64,000 nucleotides of DNA from Candidatus Formimonas warabiya (GTDB taxonomy: Bacteria; Bacillota; Dehalobacteriia; Dehalobacteriales; Dehalobacteriaceae). The stretch is from positions 756,903 through 820,902 of the forward strand of contig NZ_CP017634.1 of assembly GCF_002777255.1 (NCBI RefSeq). Direction: 5' to 3'. A model generated the notes under the pieces. The model saw only the letters and a list, made by a program, of their open reading frames with translations, was not told where the DNA came from and did no database searches. Positions 10,271 to 19,861 of this stretch are shown here, in pieces. The translations under genes and the position numbers were made by a program. The number at the start of each line of letters is the position of its first letter. Position 1 is the first letter of the stretch.

Positions 10271-13200
10271 ATGCCCCCCAGCAGGAAACGGTGGATTTTG
10301 GCTCCCTATGACTGCCAATTGCAGTTTGAGATTTCTCAGAAAGTAAAAATTTCTCCCCTTCTAGCCCAGATTTGTATCAACCGGGGCATCACTTCTCCGG
10401 AAGACGTTGAGAATTTTTTTCATGTGAACCCATCTCAGCTTCATAGCTCTTTTTCATTTAACAAGATGGAACAGGCGGTGACCTGTATGGAAGAGGCCAT
10501 CGCCAACCAGGAAAAAATTCTGATTTATGGCGATTATGATGTGGACGGTGTGACAGGGACATCCCTGCTTTATTTATATTTAAAAAGCAGGCAGGCTCGT
10601 GTGTCCTATTATATTCCGGATCGCAAAGAAGAAGGGTACGGCCTTAATGAGGAAGCCGTCTATTGGGCTTCCCGGGAAAAGTTTTCTTTAATCGTTACGG
10701 TGGATTGCGGAATAAGCTCTGTGCGGGAAACAGAATTAGCCAATTCTTTGGGCTTAAAAATAATTATTACGGATCATCATCAGCCGCCGGAGATTCTCCC
10801 GGCCGCTCTTGCCATCATTAACCCTAAGGTGAAAGCAAGCAAGTATCCCTTTCCTCATTTGGCGGGGGTAGGGGTGGCGTGGAAACTGGCCCAAGGGTTA
10901 GAGATGCACAGGGAGAAGAAGGAAAATCATGAAGACGCTATCTTAAAGGAATTTTTAGACCTGGTTTGTTTAGGCACCATTGCCGACGTCGTGCCTTTAA
11001 CAGGGGAAAACCGGGTGATCGTGGCCCTGGGCCTGAAAAAAATGATGGAGGGGCAGCGGCCCGGCATCCAGGCACTGCTATCCGTGACAGGGCTGGACAA
11101 CAAACCGGTCACGGCAGGCCAGGTGGGCTTTATTCTGGCGCCCCGGCTCAATGCAGCAGGCAGGCTGTCCAGTGCCCGTTTAGCGGTGGAACTGCTTACT
11201 TCTTCTCTGGCCAGCGAGTCCCTGGAACGTGCCCTGGTGCTGGACAAGGAGAATACCTTGAGGCAAGCGGTGGAGGGAGAAATATTTCAACAAGCGTTAC
11301 ACATGATTGATGAAACAGTTGACTTGGAAGAAGATTATGTCATCGTTCTCGCGGCGCCGGAGTGGCATGCCGGAGTGATCGGGATTGCCGCTTCCCGGCT
11401 GGTGGAAAAATATCATCGCCCGGTCGTTCTCATTGCCATAGAGGGTGAATTGGCCAAGGGAAGTGCCCGAAGCATTGAATGTTTTGATATTTTTCTCGCC
11501 TTGAGAAGTTGTCAAGAGTGGTTGGTCCAGTTTGGCGGCCACAGGCTGGCCGCCGGGATCAAGTTAAAAGAAGAAAATATCGCTGCTTTTCGTAAGGCCA
11601 TCAATACTTTTGCCCGGACCGTGCTGAGCAAGGATCATCTCATACCAGTGGTAAAAATTGATTTGGAGTTGGATCTGAATACCAATGAACAATACTATAT
11701 CAATGACATTGAAAGATTAGCCCCCTTTGGTGCGGGAAATCCCCTGCCGGTTTTAGCCTTCCGCAATTTGAAAATTGTTGAGGCCAAAGGGGTAGGCGTG
11801 GGTGCCCCACATTTAAAGGTAAAGTTTGAATCAGGAGGCCATTTTTTAGACGGCATTGGTTTTAATTTATCCCACCATCTCTCTTGGATAACAATAGGCA
11901 GTAAAGTGGATGTGGCGGTAACGCTGGAAAGAAATCTATGGAACGGCTGTGAAAAAATCCAATTCGTCTTAAAAGATATTCAACCCCATCCAGTCCTGAT
12001 TTCCTTATCCCCGGCGCCTGATTTTGATCAAGAGAAGGGCATGGTCATCCCTGGGATAAGAGCAGACAAGGAGGAAAATGAAGATCATCCTGCTTTTAGT
12101 GCCTTGATAAACAGGAGAACTCCTCGGGTATCTATGGCTTTACCTCTTAAAGAAGGAAGGTTTCTTTGGTATCATGCTGCTGCCTACAATTGCCGGGTCG
12201 GTAAAAGTAAGACCATTATTCTTTTCTCCTGTCCTTCCCAACTTGGGAGTGAATACGCACTGGCGGCGTTACATTTAGGAAAGCTGGGAATTTCCGTGGG
12301 CTGGGCAGACAGTAGGATGGCTCAGGAAGAAAAGGACCAGGTCTGGGATGCCTTTACAAAAGGTTGGATCAGAGTATTGTTTACTACTCCGGAGTATTTA
12401 GAAGCCCAGGATCACGATGGCTCGGAACGGGCTGATGCTTTAATTGTTGTGGCCATCGTAGACCCTTTTGACTCTTTATTATCCGGCGGGGAATTTATGG
12501 AACGCTGTCACGAAATTCTTCGTCCCGGCCTGACGAAGGGTTTGGTGATCACCACTGTTTCCGAGAAAAAAAACCATCTCAGCTTATTAGAAAAAACATT
12601 TAATTGCCCCGACACATATTCTGATATCAAACAGGCCAGAACTTCCCTTGTTGATGGCCGGGGCATGAGGAACCGGGAAGAATACCTCCTTGATTTGCTC
12701 CAAAAAGAAGAAAGCTGCCTCGTCTATCTTTCCCTTCCTTCTCATGTGGAAGAACTGATGAGCGGGATGTCCCGTCTAGGCATTAGGCCGGAAAGTATGA
12801 CAGGGTGCTATGGGGACCAAATGCCGTGGCAGCATCAGATGGTAATGAAAAAGATACAAAAAAAGGTTTTGCGTACGGTGGTGACGACGAGGCATTTGTA
12901 TGGAGAAACAGACGGCCTATTTGATCATGTCATCTTTTATCATTCTCCCCGGAACATGTTTGATTTTTTCCGTTTTGCCGGCTGCGGAAACGGGGAAAAG
13001 GGTGCTCAAATTCACTTGCTCTACAATACCCATGATGTGGCAGCGATCAATGATGTCTTGCAGGCTGATTTCCCCGATCGGGACCTTTTAGGAAAGATCT
13101 ATAAAGGAATCAAGGCCCTTTCCCCTTACGGGAGGCAAGTATCCGGCACAAAGGAAGAAATCTTACAGAGATTAAAGATTGATCAGGATCCTTGTCGGAA

Positions 13201-13432
13201 GGAAAGGGCCTTTGATGCCTGGCTATCTACCATGAGTGAGCTGGGTCTGTTAAAAGTATCCCGGCAAGGGAACCGTTTTTGTTTAGAATTCATCAATAAT
13301 GGAAACAAATGTAGGCTAGAAGACTCTTTTCGCTACCGGGAAGGTTTAAGGGAGAAAAAGGCCTTTGATTTTTGGCATCATATTGCCCTTTCTCCTCAAC
13401 TTGATCAGGAGATTTTTGATTTGCTGGGTTAG
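10271..13432 (+). CDS. recJ: Single-stranded-DNA exonuclease RecJ with long helicase-like C-terminal extension
   Basis: RecJ degrades single-stranded DNA 5'-3' in recombination and repair. The DHH core is complete: DYDVDG at residues 88-93, TVDCGISS, TDHH at about 167-170, a DHHA1 segment with WHAGVIGIAASRL, and GGHRLAAG near residue 421. An OB-like segment runs to about 570. The protein is 1053 residues, against roughly 570 for E. coli and about 790 for Bacillus. The extra C-terminal part resembles a decayed superfamily 2 helicase: IRVLFTTPEYL, then RTVVTTRHLYG and FDHVIFYHSPRNMFDFFRFAG, which follow the RecQ motif V-VI layout. No Walker A lysine is visible. Start ATG 10271 follows GAGGAGGAAC. 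spoT follows after 16-20 bp. Confidence 0.93.
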   Translation: MPPSRKRWILAPYDCQLQFEISQKVKISPLLAQICINRGITSPEDVENFFHVNPSQLHSSFSFNKMEQAVTCMEEAIANQEKILIYGDYDVDGVTGTSLLYLYLKSRQARVSYYIPDRKEEGYGLNEEAVYWASREKFSLIVTVDCGISSVRETELANSLGLKIIITDHHQPPEILPAALAIINPKVKASKYPFPHLAGVGVAWKLAQGLEMHREKKENHEDAILKEFLDLVCLGTIADVVPLTGENRVIVALGLKKMMEGQRPGIQALLSVTGLDNKPVTAGQVGFILAPRLNAAGRLSSARLAVELLTSSLASESLERALVLDKENTLRQAVEGEIFQQALHMIDETVDLEEDYVIVLAAPEWHAGVIGIAASRLVEKYHRPVVLIAIEGELAKGSARSIECFDIFLALRSCQEWLVQFGGHRLAAGIKLKEENIAAFRKAINTFARTVLSKDHLIPVVKIDLELDLNTNEQYYINDIERLAPFGAGNPLPVLAFRNLKIVEAKGVGVGAPHLKVKFESGGHFLDGIGFNLSHHLSWITIGSKVDVAVTLERNLWNGCEKIQFVLKDIQPHPVLISLSPAPDFDQEKGMVIPGIRADKEENEDHPAFSALINRRTPRVSMALPLKEGRFLWYHAAAYNCRVGKSKTIILFSCPSQLGSEYALAALHLGKLGISVGWADSRMAQEEKDQVWDAFTKGWIRVLFTTPEYLEAQDHDGSERADALIVVAIVDPFDSLLSGGEFMERCHEILRPGLTKGLVITTVSEKKNHLSLLEKTFNCPDTYSDIKQARTSLVDGRGMRNREEYLLDLLQKEESCLVYLSLPSHVEELMSGMSRLGIRPESMTGCYGDQMPWQHQMVMKKIQKKVLRTVVTTRHLYGETDGLFDHVIFYHSPRNMFDFFRFAGCGNGEKGAQIHLLYNTHDVAAINDVLQADFPDRDLLGKIYKGIKALSPYGRQVSGTKEEILQRLKIDQDPCRKERAFDAWLSTMSELGLLKVSRQGNRFCLEFINNGNKCRLEDSFRYREGLREKKAFDFWHHIALSPQLDQEIFDLLG

Positions 13433-13451
13433 ACAAAAGGGATAAGGATTG

Positions 13452-15623
13452 ATGGCAATGGATATTCAGACACTGAAGGAACAAGTCAAAAAATATAATC
13501 CAGCCAGTGATGCGGAATTCATCCAAAGGGCGTATGATTTTGCGGCCCGGGCTCATCAGGGGCAATTCAGGTATTCCGGTGAAGCCTATATTAATCATCC
13601 CATGGCGGTGGCGGAGACGCTGGTGATGCTGCAGCTGGACGACATCACCATTGTGGCCGGCTTGCTTCATGATGTGGTGGAGGATACGGGAGTAACCGGT
13701 TTTGACGTCATGAAAGACTTCGGCGAAGAAGTGGCTTTGCTGGTTGACGGGGTAACAAAGCTGGGCCGGTTGGAGTACAAATCAAAAGAAGAACAACAGG
13801 TAGAAAACCTGCGCAAAATGTTTTTAGCCATGGCGAAGGATATTCGGGTGATTCTAATTAAGCTTGCCGATAGGCTGCATAATATGAGAACACTGCGCTA
13901 CCATCATTCGATTTTGAAACAAAGGGAAATTGCCGAAGAAACCCTGGAAATTTTTGCCCCTCTGGCCCACCGGCTGGGGATTTTTAAAATCAAATGGGAA
14001 CTGGAAGATTTGTCTCTGAGATATTTGGAACCGGACAAGTACTACAGCCTGGTGGAACAAATTGCGGCCAAAAGGCAGGAAAGGGAAGCCTATGTGAAGG
14101 AAATCTGCGAGACCTTAGGGGACAAATTGGAACAGGTGGACATCAAAGCGGAGGTGACCGGACGGCCGAAGAACTTTTACAGCATTTACAAGAAAATGGT
14201 CAATCAGCAGAAGGAACTGGGGGAAATTTATGATCTGATGGCGGTCCGGGTCATTGTGGACAACGTGAAAGATTGTTACGGGGCATTGGGCATCATTCAT
14301 ACTTTGTGGAAACCCATTCCGGGAAGATTTAAAGATTATATTGCCATGCCGAAACAAAATATGTATCAATCCATCCACACCACGGTCATTGGCCATAAGG
14401 GAGAACCTTTTGAAATTCAGATCCGCACCTGGGATATGCACCGGACTGCGGAATACGGCATTGCCGCCCACTGGCGATATAAAGAAGGAAAGAGCGGCGA
14501 TAAAGAATTTGATAAAAAGTTAGCTTGGCTCAGGGGGATGCTGGAATGGCAGCAAGACCTGCGGGATGCCAGGGAGTTTATGGAATCCATCAAGGTAGAC
14601 CTGTTTACGGATTCCGTATATGTGTTTACCCCTAAAGGCGATGTGATCGAGCTGCCCGCCGGATCGGTGCCCATCGATTATGCTTACCGGGTGCACACCC
14701 AGGTAGGCCACTGGTGTATCGGGGCGAAAATAAACGGAAAAATTGTGCCCCTGGATTATAAACTGGCCAACGGCGATATTGTAGAGATTCTTACCCTGAA
14801 AGGCAGCGGCCCCAGCAGAGACTGGCTGAAAATAGTCAAGACGTCTCAGGCTAAAAACCGGATCCGGCAGTGGTTTAAGAAAGAAAAACGGGATGAAAAC
14901 CTGGCCCGGGGCCGGGAAATGTTGGAGAAAGAAATTAAAAAGTATGGCTACGAAGTGTCTTATTTTCTGAAGCCGGAAAAATTGGCGGAAGCAGCAAAAC
15001 GTTTCAATTATATGTCGGGAGATGATCTGGTGGTGGCCGTGGGGGACGGCATCATCTCTCCCATTCAGCTCCTGACAAAGATCAAAGAAGATTTTAAAAA
15101 AGAGAAAGAGGTCTCCCTGCCTCCTCCGGAAGTCAAACCCTGGTCGGAATCGGGAAAAGATTCCAAGGGTGTGATCGTGCGGGGCGTAGATAACGCCATG
15201 GTAAGATTATCCCGGTGCTGCAATCCGCTGCCCGGAGATCCTATTATCGGTTATGTCACGCGGGGCCGGGGTGTGTCCATTCACCGGGAAGACTGTCCCA
15301 ACATGGTCCAAAACCATCAGCATGAATATGAACGTTTAATTGGCGTCGCATGGGATATGGCCAGTCAAGGCGTTTTTCAAGTGGAAATAGAAGCAGTCTC
15401 TTTAGACCGGCCCCGTTTAGCCGTGGATATTATGAGTGTGATTGCGGACACCAAGACAACCATTAATTCCGTTCATGCCCGGGCCACCAAAAACAAGCTT
15501 GCTTCCATTAATATCAAGATGGAAATCAAAAGCCTGGATCATTTAGAATATATTATGAACAAGGTCAGGAAGTTAAAAGACGTGATCGAGGTGAAAAGGG
15601 TTACGCCCAGTGGCAATGCTTAA
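13452..15623 (+). CDS. relA: Bifunctional (p)ppGpp synthetase/hydrolase
   Basis: A long RSH enzyme of about 723 residues that makes and degrades (p)ppGpp, the stringent-response alarmone. The domains in order are an HD hydrolase ([29 protein letters not shown]), a synthetase ([18 protein letters not shown]), TGS ([17 protein letters not shown]), a helical region with a conserved-cysteine segment ([11 protein letters not shown]), and a C-terminal ACT domain. Hydrolase residues look intact, so both activities are expected. TTG 13449, ATG 13452 and ATG 13458 are in frame; ATG 13452 is chosen. The recJ-relA-dtd order is typical for Firmicutes. Confidence 0.95.
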   Translation: MAMDIQTLKEQVKKYNPASDAEFIQRAYDFAARAHQGQFRYSGEAYINHPMAVAETLVMLQLDDITIVAGLLHDVVEDTGVTGFDVMKDFGEEVALLVDGVTKLGRLEYKSKEEQQVENLRKMFLAMAKDIRVILIKLADRLHNMRTLRYHHSILKQREIAEETLEIFAPLAHRLGIFKIKWELEDLSLRYLEPDKYYSLVEQIAAKRQEREAYVKEICETLGDKLEQVDIKAEVTGRPKNFYSIYKKMVNQQKELGEIYDLMAVRVIVDNVKDCYGALGIIHTLWKPIPGRFKDYIAMPKQNMYQSIHTTVIGHKGEPFEIQIRTWDMHRTAEYGIAAHWRYKEGKSGDKEFDKKLAWLRGMLEWQQDLRDAREFMESIKVDLFTDSVYVFTPKGDVIELPAGSVPIDYAYRVHTQVGHWCIGAKINGKIVPLDYKLANGDIVEILTLKGSGPSRDWLKIVKTSQAKNRIRQWFKKEKRDENLARGREMLEKEIKKYGYEVSYFLKPEKLAEAAKRFNYMSGDDLVVAVGDGIISPIQLLTKIKEDFKKEKEVSLPPPEVKPWSESGKDSKGVIVRGVDNAMVRLSRCCNPLPGDPIIGYVTRGRGVSIHREDCPNMVQNHQHEYERLIGVAWDMASQGVFQVEIEAVSLDRPRLAVDIMSVIADTKTTINSVHARATKNKLASINIKMEIKSLDHLEYIMNKVRKLKDVIEVKRVTPSGNA

Positions 15624-15655
15624 TTGTTGAAAATTTCCATAATGAGGTACAAGTT

Positions 15656-16105
15656 ATGCGTGCGGTAGTACAAAGAGTAAAACAAGGTTCCGTGTCCGTA
15701 GGGGGAGATATCGTCGGATCCATCAAACAGGGTCTCGTTGTTTTTCTTGGCGTGGGAAAAGGGGATACGGATGACGACGCTTTATTTCTTGCGGAAAAAA
15801 TCGCAAATTTGCGCATTTTTGCCGATGCAGAAGATAAAATGAATTTATCTGTCCGGGATATTCAAGGGGCGGTCCTTGCCATATCCCAGTTTACCCTATT
15901 CGGGGACTGCCGGAAAGGACGCCGGCCGGGGTTCTCTCAAGCCGCCCCTCCGGAAGAGGCAAACGAACTTTATGAAAAGTTTATTTCTTTTCTCAGCCAA
16001 ATGGGCTTGTCTGTCCAAACAGGCATATTCCAGGCGGATATGTTGGTATCTATTGAAAATGATGGTCCGGTGACGATGCTGCTGGACAGCAAAAAATTGT
16101 TTTAG
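15656..16105 (+). CDS. dtd: D-aminoacyl-tRNA deacylase
   Basis: Dtd hydrolyses D-amino acids mischarged on tRNA. The 149-residue protein matches the family length and carries [15 protein letters not shown] at the start, the cross-subunit SQFTL motif ([19 protein letters not shown]) and a C-terminal NDGPVT motif. Both active-site motifs look complete. It lies 32 bp after relA and is probably in the same transcript; relA-dtd linkage is common in Firmicutes. ATG 15656 follows the weak ribosome site GAGGTAC. Confidence 0.96.
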   Translation: MRAVVQRVKQGSVSVGGDIVGSIKQGLVVFLGVGKGDTDDDALFLAEKIANLRIFADAEDKMNLSVRDIQGAVLAISQFTLFGDCRKGRRPGFSQAAPPEEANELYEKFISFLSQMGLSVQTGIFQADMLVSIENDGPVTMLLDSKKLF

Positions 16106-16194
16106 AAAGAATAAAACCAGTCTACTGCCTGCCTGTAGCATCAAGACTAAACCGAAATACCGAAGAACCTTTAATTTACGAGGAGGATGTAAAG

Positions 16195-16821
16195 ATGATC
16201 ATTAAAACTATTCAAGTTGGTATGATCGGCACAAACTGTTATGTGGTCGCCTGTCCGGAAACAAAAGAGGCTGTCGTCATCGATCCGGGCGATGAGGCGA
16301 AAAAGATTTTAAATTTGATCCAAAAAAACGACTTAAAAGCCATCGCTATCATTAATACCCACGGCCACTGGGATCACGTGGGCGCAAATAACGAATTAAA
16401 GGAACTGATCAAGGTCCCGGTATTGATTCATGAACAGGACGCCCAATATCTTACCGATGGAAAACTTAACCTTGGTTCATTGATGGGACATGAAACGGCG
16501 AGTCCCGCGGCAGACAAGCTCCTTAAGGAAGGGGATCTGATTCAGTTTGGCAAAGTGTCCTTAAAAGTGATCCATACGCCGGGACATACCCCGGGCGGTA
16601 TTTCTTTGATCGGAGAAAAGGTGGCTTTTGTAGGAGACACTTTGTTTGCCCGGTCCATTGGCCGGACGGATCTCCCCGGCGGCAATTTTGCCACCTTAAT
16701 TGCTTCCATCAAGGATAAGCTGCTCTTATTAGACGACGACTTTGTGGCTTACCCGGGGCATGGACCCAGTACGACCATTGGCAAAGAAAGAAATGAGAAT
16801 CCCTTTTTATTAGAGGACTAA
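16195..16821 (+). CDS. Metallo-beta-lactamase-fold hydrolase (glyoxalase II-like)
   Basis: A 208-residue MBL-fold enzyme with the zinc motif HGHWDH near residues 57-62. It also has HTPGHTPGGI near 126-135, an FVGDTLFARSIGRTDLPGG segment and the final YPGHGPSTTIGKE. This is the YqgX/GloB-like short subgroup found next to dtd and hemZ in Firmicutes. Glyoxalase II activity is possible, but substrates cannot be read from the sequence. The ribosome site GAGGAGGATG precedes ATG 16195. Confidence 0.9.
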   Translation: MIIKTIQVGMIGTNCYVVACPETKEAVVIDPGDEAKKILNLIQKNDLKAIAIINTHGHWDHVGANNELKELIKVPVLIHEQDAQYLTDGKLNLGSLMGHETASPAADKLLKEGDLIQFGKVSLKVIHTPGHTPGGISLIGEKVAFVGDTLFARSIGRTDLPGGNFATLIASIKDKLLLLDDDFVAYPGHGPSTTIGKERNENPFLLED

Positions 16822-16838
16822 GCTGGCGGGAGCATGGG

Positions 16839-18299
16839 ATGAATATTAACCTTTTGAGCAACAGACCGGAACTAATACGAGCCGTAGAAGAAGTGGTACG
16901 TATCTATTACCCCGGTGTCAAAATTTCCGGGGAAGATCCCCAATTTACCATCGACTTGGCTGTGGAAGCAGCGCCAAGAATAAAAATTGCGGGAACTCTG
17001 AACCACAGGGAAGGGACCCGAAAATTTTGTTTGGAAGAAGAATTTACCGGGGATGAGGAGCATGGGAATCAGCTCCGGCGGCTGGCCCGGGTAGTGGTAT
17101 ACCGACTGTTGGCTCAAGAGAAAGACAAGACCGGATCACCCTGGGGAATTCTTACCGGTATCCGCCCCACCAAAATTGTCCATCGCTGGATGGACAAAGA
17201 CTGGACTCCTGATGATATTAAGGAAAAATTAGTGCATAGGTATTTACTGGATCCGGAAAAAGCGGAATTGCTCGTGCAAGTTGCCAACGTTCAGAGACCT
17301 TTTCTGCCCATGAAAGAAAGATCCGATCAGGTCAGTGTTTATTTGGGCATTCCTTTTTGTCCTTCCCGGTGTACTTATTGCTCTTTCTCTGCGGAACCCT
17401 TAAAAAAGGTGCTCCATTTGGTGCATCCTTATTTGGATGCCTTAAAGTGGGAAATAGAACAAATCGGGTCCGCCCTAAAAACCTGGGGTGTTGATGTTCA
17501 GACAGTGTATGTGGGCGGAGGGACCCCCACGTGCCTGGACGAGAAAGAGTTTGATCACTTCTTGCATGCGATCGCCAAGAGCTTCCCCCTGCGTAATTTA
17601 AACGAATTTACCGTGGAAGCAGGCCGGCCTGATACCTTGAATCAGGAAAAATTATGGATCATGAAAGAACGGGGGGTGAGCAGAGTTAGTATCAATCCCC
17701 AAACCATGCATCAGGAAACACTGGACCGGGTGGGGCGTAAACACACGGTAGGCCAGGTCTTGGAAAGCTGTTTTCAGGCAGCGGAATTGGGCTTTTTGAT
17801 TAATATGGACCTGATTTTAGGGTTGCCGGGAGAGACCTGCGCCCAGGTGGAAGAAACATTCCGGCGCATTGGAGAAGTTAAGCCCGATAATCTTACGGTC
17901 CATACCCTTGCGCTGAAAAAAAAAGCACCGATGAACAAGGAGAAGGAAGCATATTTGCGGACATCGAATCTTGAAGTAGAGAAAATGATTGCCCTGTCGC
18001 GAAATTGGTCGGAAAGGATGGGGATGGTTCCTTATTATCTGTACCGGCAAAAAAATATTTTAGGAAAATTGGAAAACACAGGGTACTGTTTGCCGGGGAA
18101 AGAATGCCTTTATAACATTCATATCATGGAGGAAAGACAAACCGTTTTGGGGCTGGGCGTAGGTGCCGGTTCTAAGTTCGTCTCTCGGGACCTGCAGTTT
18201 TTAACGGCTGATTATAACCCCAAAGATATCGCTTGTTACCTGGAAAGGATTGAGGAGACGGTAAAGAAGAAAATTGACAAACTGGCAACGATTGTATAA
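16839..18299 (+). CDS. hemZ: Oxygen-independent coproporphyrinogen dehydrogenase HemZ
   Basis: A 486-residue radical SAM protein of the HemZ branch of the HemN family, found in Firmicutes. The cluster motif CPSRCTYC (CxxxCxxC) is near residue 173, after an N-terminal domain of about 160 residues that HemZ has and classical HemN lacks. Further signatures are VYVGGGTPTCL, FTVEAGRPDT, RVSINPQTM and MDLILGLPGE. In E. coli-type HemN the reaction is oxidative decarboxylation of coproporphyrinogen III; HemZ's exact role in Firmicutes is less settled. The stop is followed by the hisS T-box leader, so hemZ ends the dtd-MBL-hemZ group. Confidence 0.92.
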   Translation: MNINLLSNRPELIRAVEEVVRIYYPGVKISGEDPQFTIDLAVEAAPRIKIAGTLNHREGTRKFCLEEEFTGDEEHGNQLRRLARVVVYRLLAQEKDKTGSPWGILTGIRPTKIVHRWMDKDWTPDDIKEKLVHRYLLDPEKAELLVQVANVQRPFLPMKERSDQVSVYLGIPFCPSRCTYCSFSAEPLKKVLHLVHPYLDALKWEIEQIGSALKTWGVDVQTVYVGGGTPTCLDEKEFDHFLHAIAKSFPLRNLNEFTVEAGRPDTLNQEKLWIMKERGVSRVSINPQTMHQETLDRVGRKHTVGQVLESCFQAAELGFLINMDLILGLPGETCAQVEETFRRIGEVKPDNLTVHTLALKKKAPMNKEKEAYLRTSNLEVEKMIALSRNWSERMGMVPYYLYRQKNILGKLENTGYCLPGKECLYNIHIMEERQTVLGLGVGAGSKFVSRDLQFLTADYNPKDIACYLERIEETVKKKIDKLATIV

Positions 18300-18309
18300 A
18301 ATAATTAGC

Positions 18310-18560
18310 AATCGAGTAGTTAAATGCCATGAACGGGAGTTTCACGGAATCATGTTTTTTCAGGGAGGAAAAGTCGTGACTGAAAGCTTTTCTAAGAACA
18401 GCCGTTGAAGGAACACCCGGGAGCAGACATCTGACAAAGGATGTCCGGATTCATCCGTTACCTGAGAAAGTGGGATTTATACGTCCAAATAGGGTGGCAC
18501 CGCGGGATTTGACTCTCGTCCCTGATGATGTTTCGTCAGCGCGAGAGTTTTTATTTGGAC
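18310..18560 (+). promoter_or_regulatory. T-box riboswitch with histidine specifier, upstream of hisS
   Basis: The T-box antiterminator motif AGGGTGGCACCGCGG is at 18491-18505, followed by a terminator. In the 3' side of stem I the segment GAACACCCG places CAC (18414-18416), a histidine codon, where the specifier is expected (GAA-codon). Uncharged tRNA-His should stabilise the antiterminator and switch hisS (and perhaps aspS) on. The 5' boundary is approximate. Confidence 0.93.
18511..18556 (+). terminator. T-box terminator before hisS
   Basis: CTCTCG (18513-18518) pairs with CGAGAG (18542-18547). An inner stem CTGATGA/TCGTCAG extends the hairpin, and a T-rich tail follows. It is mutually exclusive with the T-box antiterminator. 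Confidence 0.88.
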
Positions 18561-18577
18561 AAAAGGAGGTCGTAAAA

Positions 18578-19837
18578 ATGCTAACCACCAGACCCCGGGG
18601 AACCAATGATTTTTTGCCCGGGGAAACGGAAAAATGGCAGTACGTGGAGAATGTATTAAGAACCATCTGTAAAGATTTCGGTTATCAGGAAATACGGACG
18701 CCGATTTTTGAACATACGGAATTATTTCAGCGGGGTGTAGGGGAAACCACGGACATTGTGGAGAAAGAAATGTACACCTTCACGGATAAGAAAAACCGTA
18801 GTTTAACATTACGTCCCGAATCTACGGCATCCACCGTGCGGGCTTATTTGGAGCATAAGCTATATGCGCTTCCCCAGCCTGTAAAGCTGTATTATATTGG
18901 GCCCATGTTCCGGTACGAAAAACCCCAGGCCGGGAGATTCCGCCAGTTCCATCAGTTCGGCGTGGAGGTCTTTGGTTCTTCTGATCCGGGGCTTGATGCG
19001 GAAGTAATTGGATTGGCTATGGGCATCTACCACAGGCTAGGCTTAAGGGGGCTGGAAGTACATATGAACAGTGTGGGATGCCCCCAGTGCCGGCCCAAGC
19101 ATAAGGAAATGCTGCAGGAGTTTTTAAAAAAAGATTTCGCTTCTTTGTGTCCTGATTGCCGGGGAAGATATGAAAGGAATCCCCTGCGCATTCTCGACTG
19201 TAAAAATGAGAAATGCCAGGAAATTACCGCCTATGCTCCCACTATCCTCAACTGTTTATGCCCGGAATGCCGGGAGCATTTTGACAAGGTGAAACATTAC
19301 ATGGAGATCAGTGGGATCAAATATCTGATTGACGAGAGACTGGTCCGGGGCTTAGATTACTATACGAAAACCGCCTTCGAGATCCTGGTCAATGAAATCG
19401 GCGCCCAAAGCGCCATCTGCGGCGGGGGCCGCTATGACGGCTTGATCGATTCCCTGGGAGGGCCTCCCATACCAGGAGTAGGATTTGCCCTGGGCATGGA
19501 AAGAATTTTTCCTGCATTAGAATCACAAGGGATCAGCCTTGCTTTAGAGAGTCCCCTCGATGTATTTGTGGTGACTTTAGGGGACGAGGCCGGTAAAAAA
19601 GGTTTCCAAATCCTCATGGATTTAAGGATGGAAGGGATTAAGGCGGAAAAGGATTATTTGGGACGGGGCTTAAAAGCCCAAATGAAAACGGCGGACCGGA
19701 TGAAAGCCAAGTATGCCGTGATCATCGGGGAAAATGAGTTGGACCGGGGCATAGGGATCATTCGGAACATGGAAACATCGGCACAACAAGAGATGCCCCT
19801 TGATCAAGCTGTTGATTGGATCAAAAGGCAATATTAA
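18578..19837 (+). CDS. hisS: Histidyl-tRNA synthetase
   Basis: A class II synthetase of 419 residues, the normal length. Motifs include RPRGTNDFLPGE, FQRGVGETTDIV, motif 2 (GPMFRYEKPQAGRFRQFHQFG), the histidine-binding LVRGLDYYT, and a C-terminal anticodon domain. The insertion domain carries CPQC, CPDC, DC...C and CPEC, an unusually cysteine-rich block (residues about 165-235) that could bind zinc. ATG 18578 follows AAAAGGAGGTCG; the longer frame from 18470 runs through the T-box and is not real. aspS follows after 24 bp. Confidence 0.97.
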   Translation: MLTTRPRGTNDFLPGETEKWQYVENVLRTICKDFGYQEIRTPIFEHTELFQRGVGETTDIVEKEMYTFTDKKNRSLTLRPESTASTVRAYLEHKLYALPQPVKLYYIGPMFRYEKPQAGRFRQFHQFGVEVFGSSDPGLDAEVIGLAMGIYHRLGLRGLEVHMNSVGCPQCRPKHKEMLQEFLKKDFASLCPDCRGRYERNPLRILDCKNEKCQEITAYAPTILNCLCPECREHFDKVKHYMEISGIKYLIDERLVRGLDYYTKTAFEILVNEIGAQSAICGGGRYDGLIDSLGGPPIPGVGFALGMERIFPALESQGISLALESPLDVFVVTLGDEAGKKGFQILMDLRMEGIKAEKDYLGRGLKAQMKTADRMKAKYAVIIGENELDRGIGIIRNMETSAQQEMPLDQAVDWIKRQY

Positions 19838-19861
19838 ATTGTAAAGTAAGGAGGTAATTTC

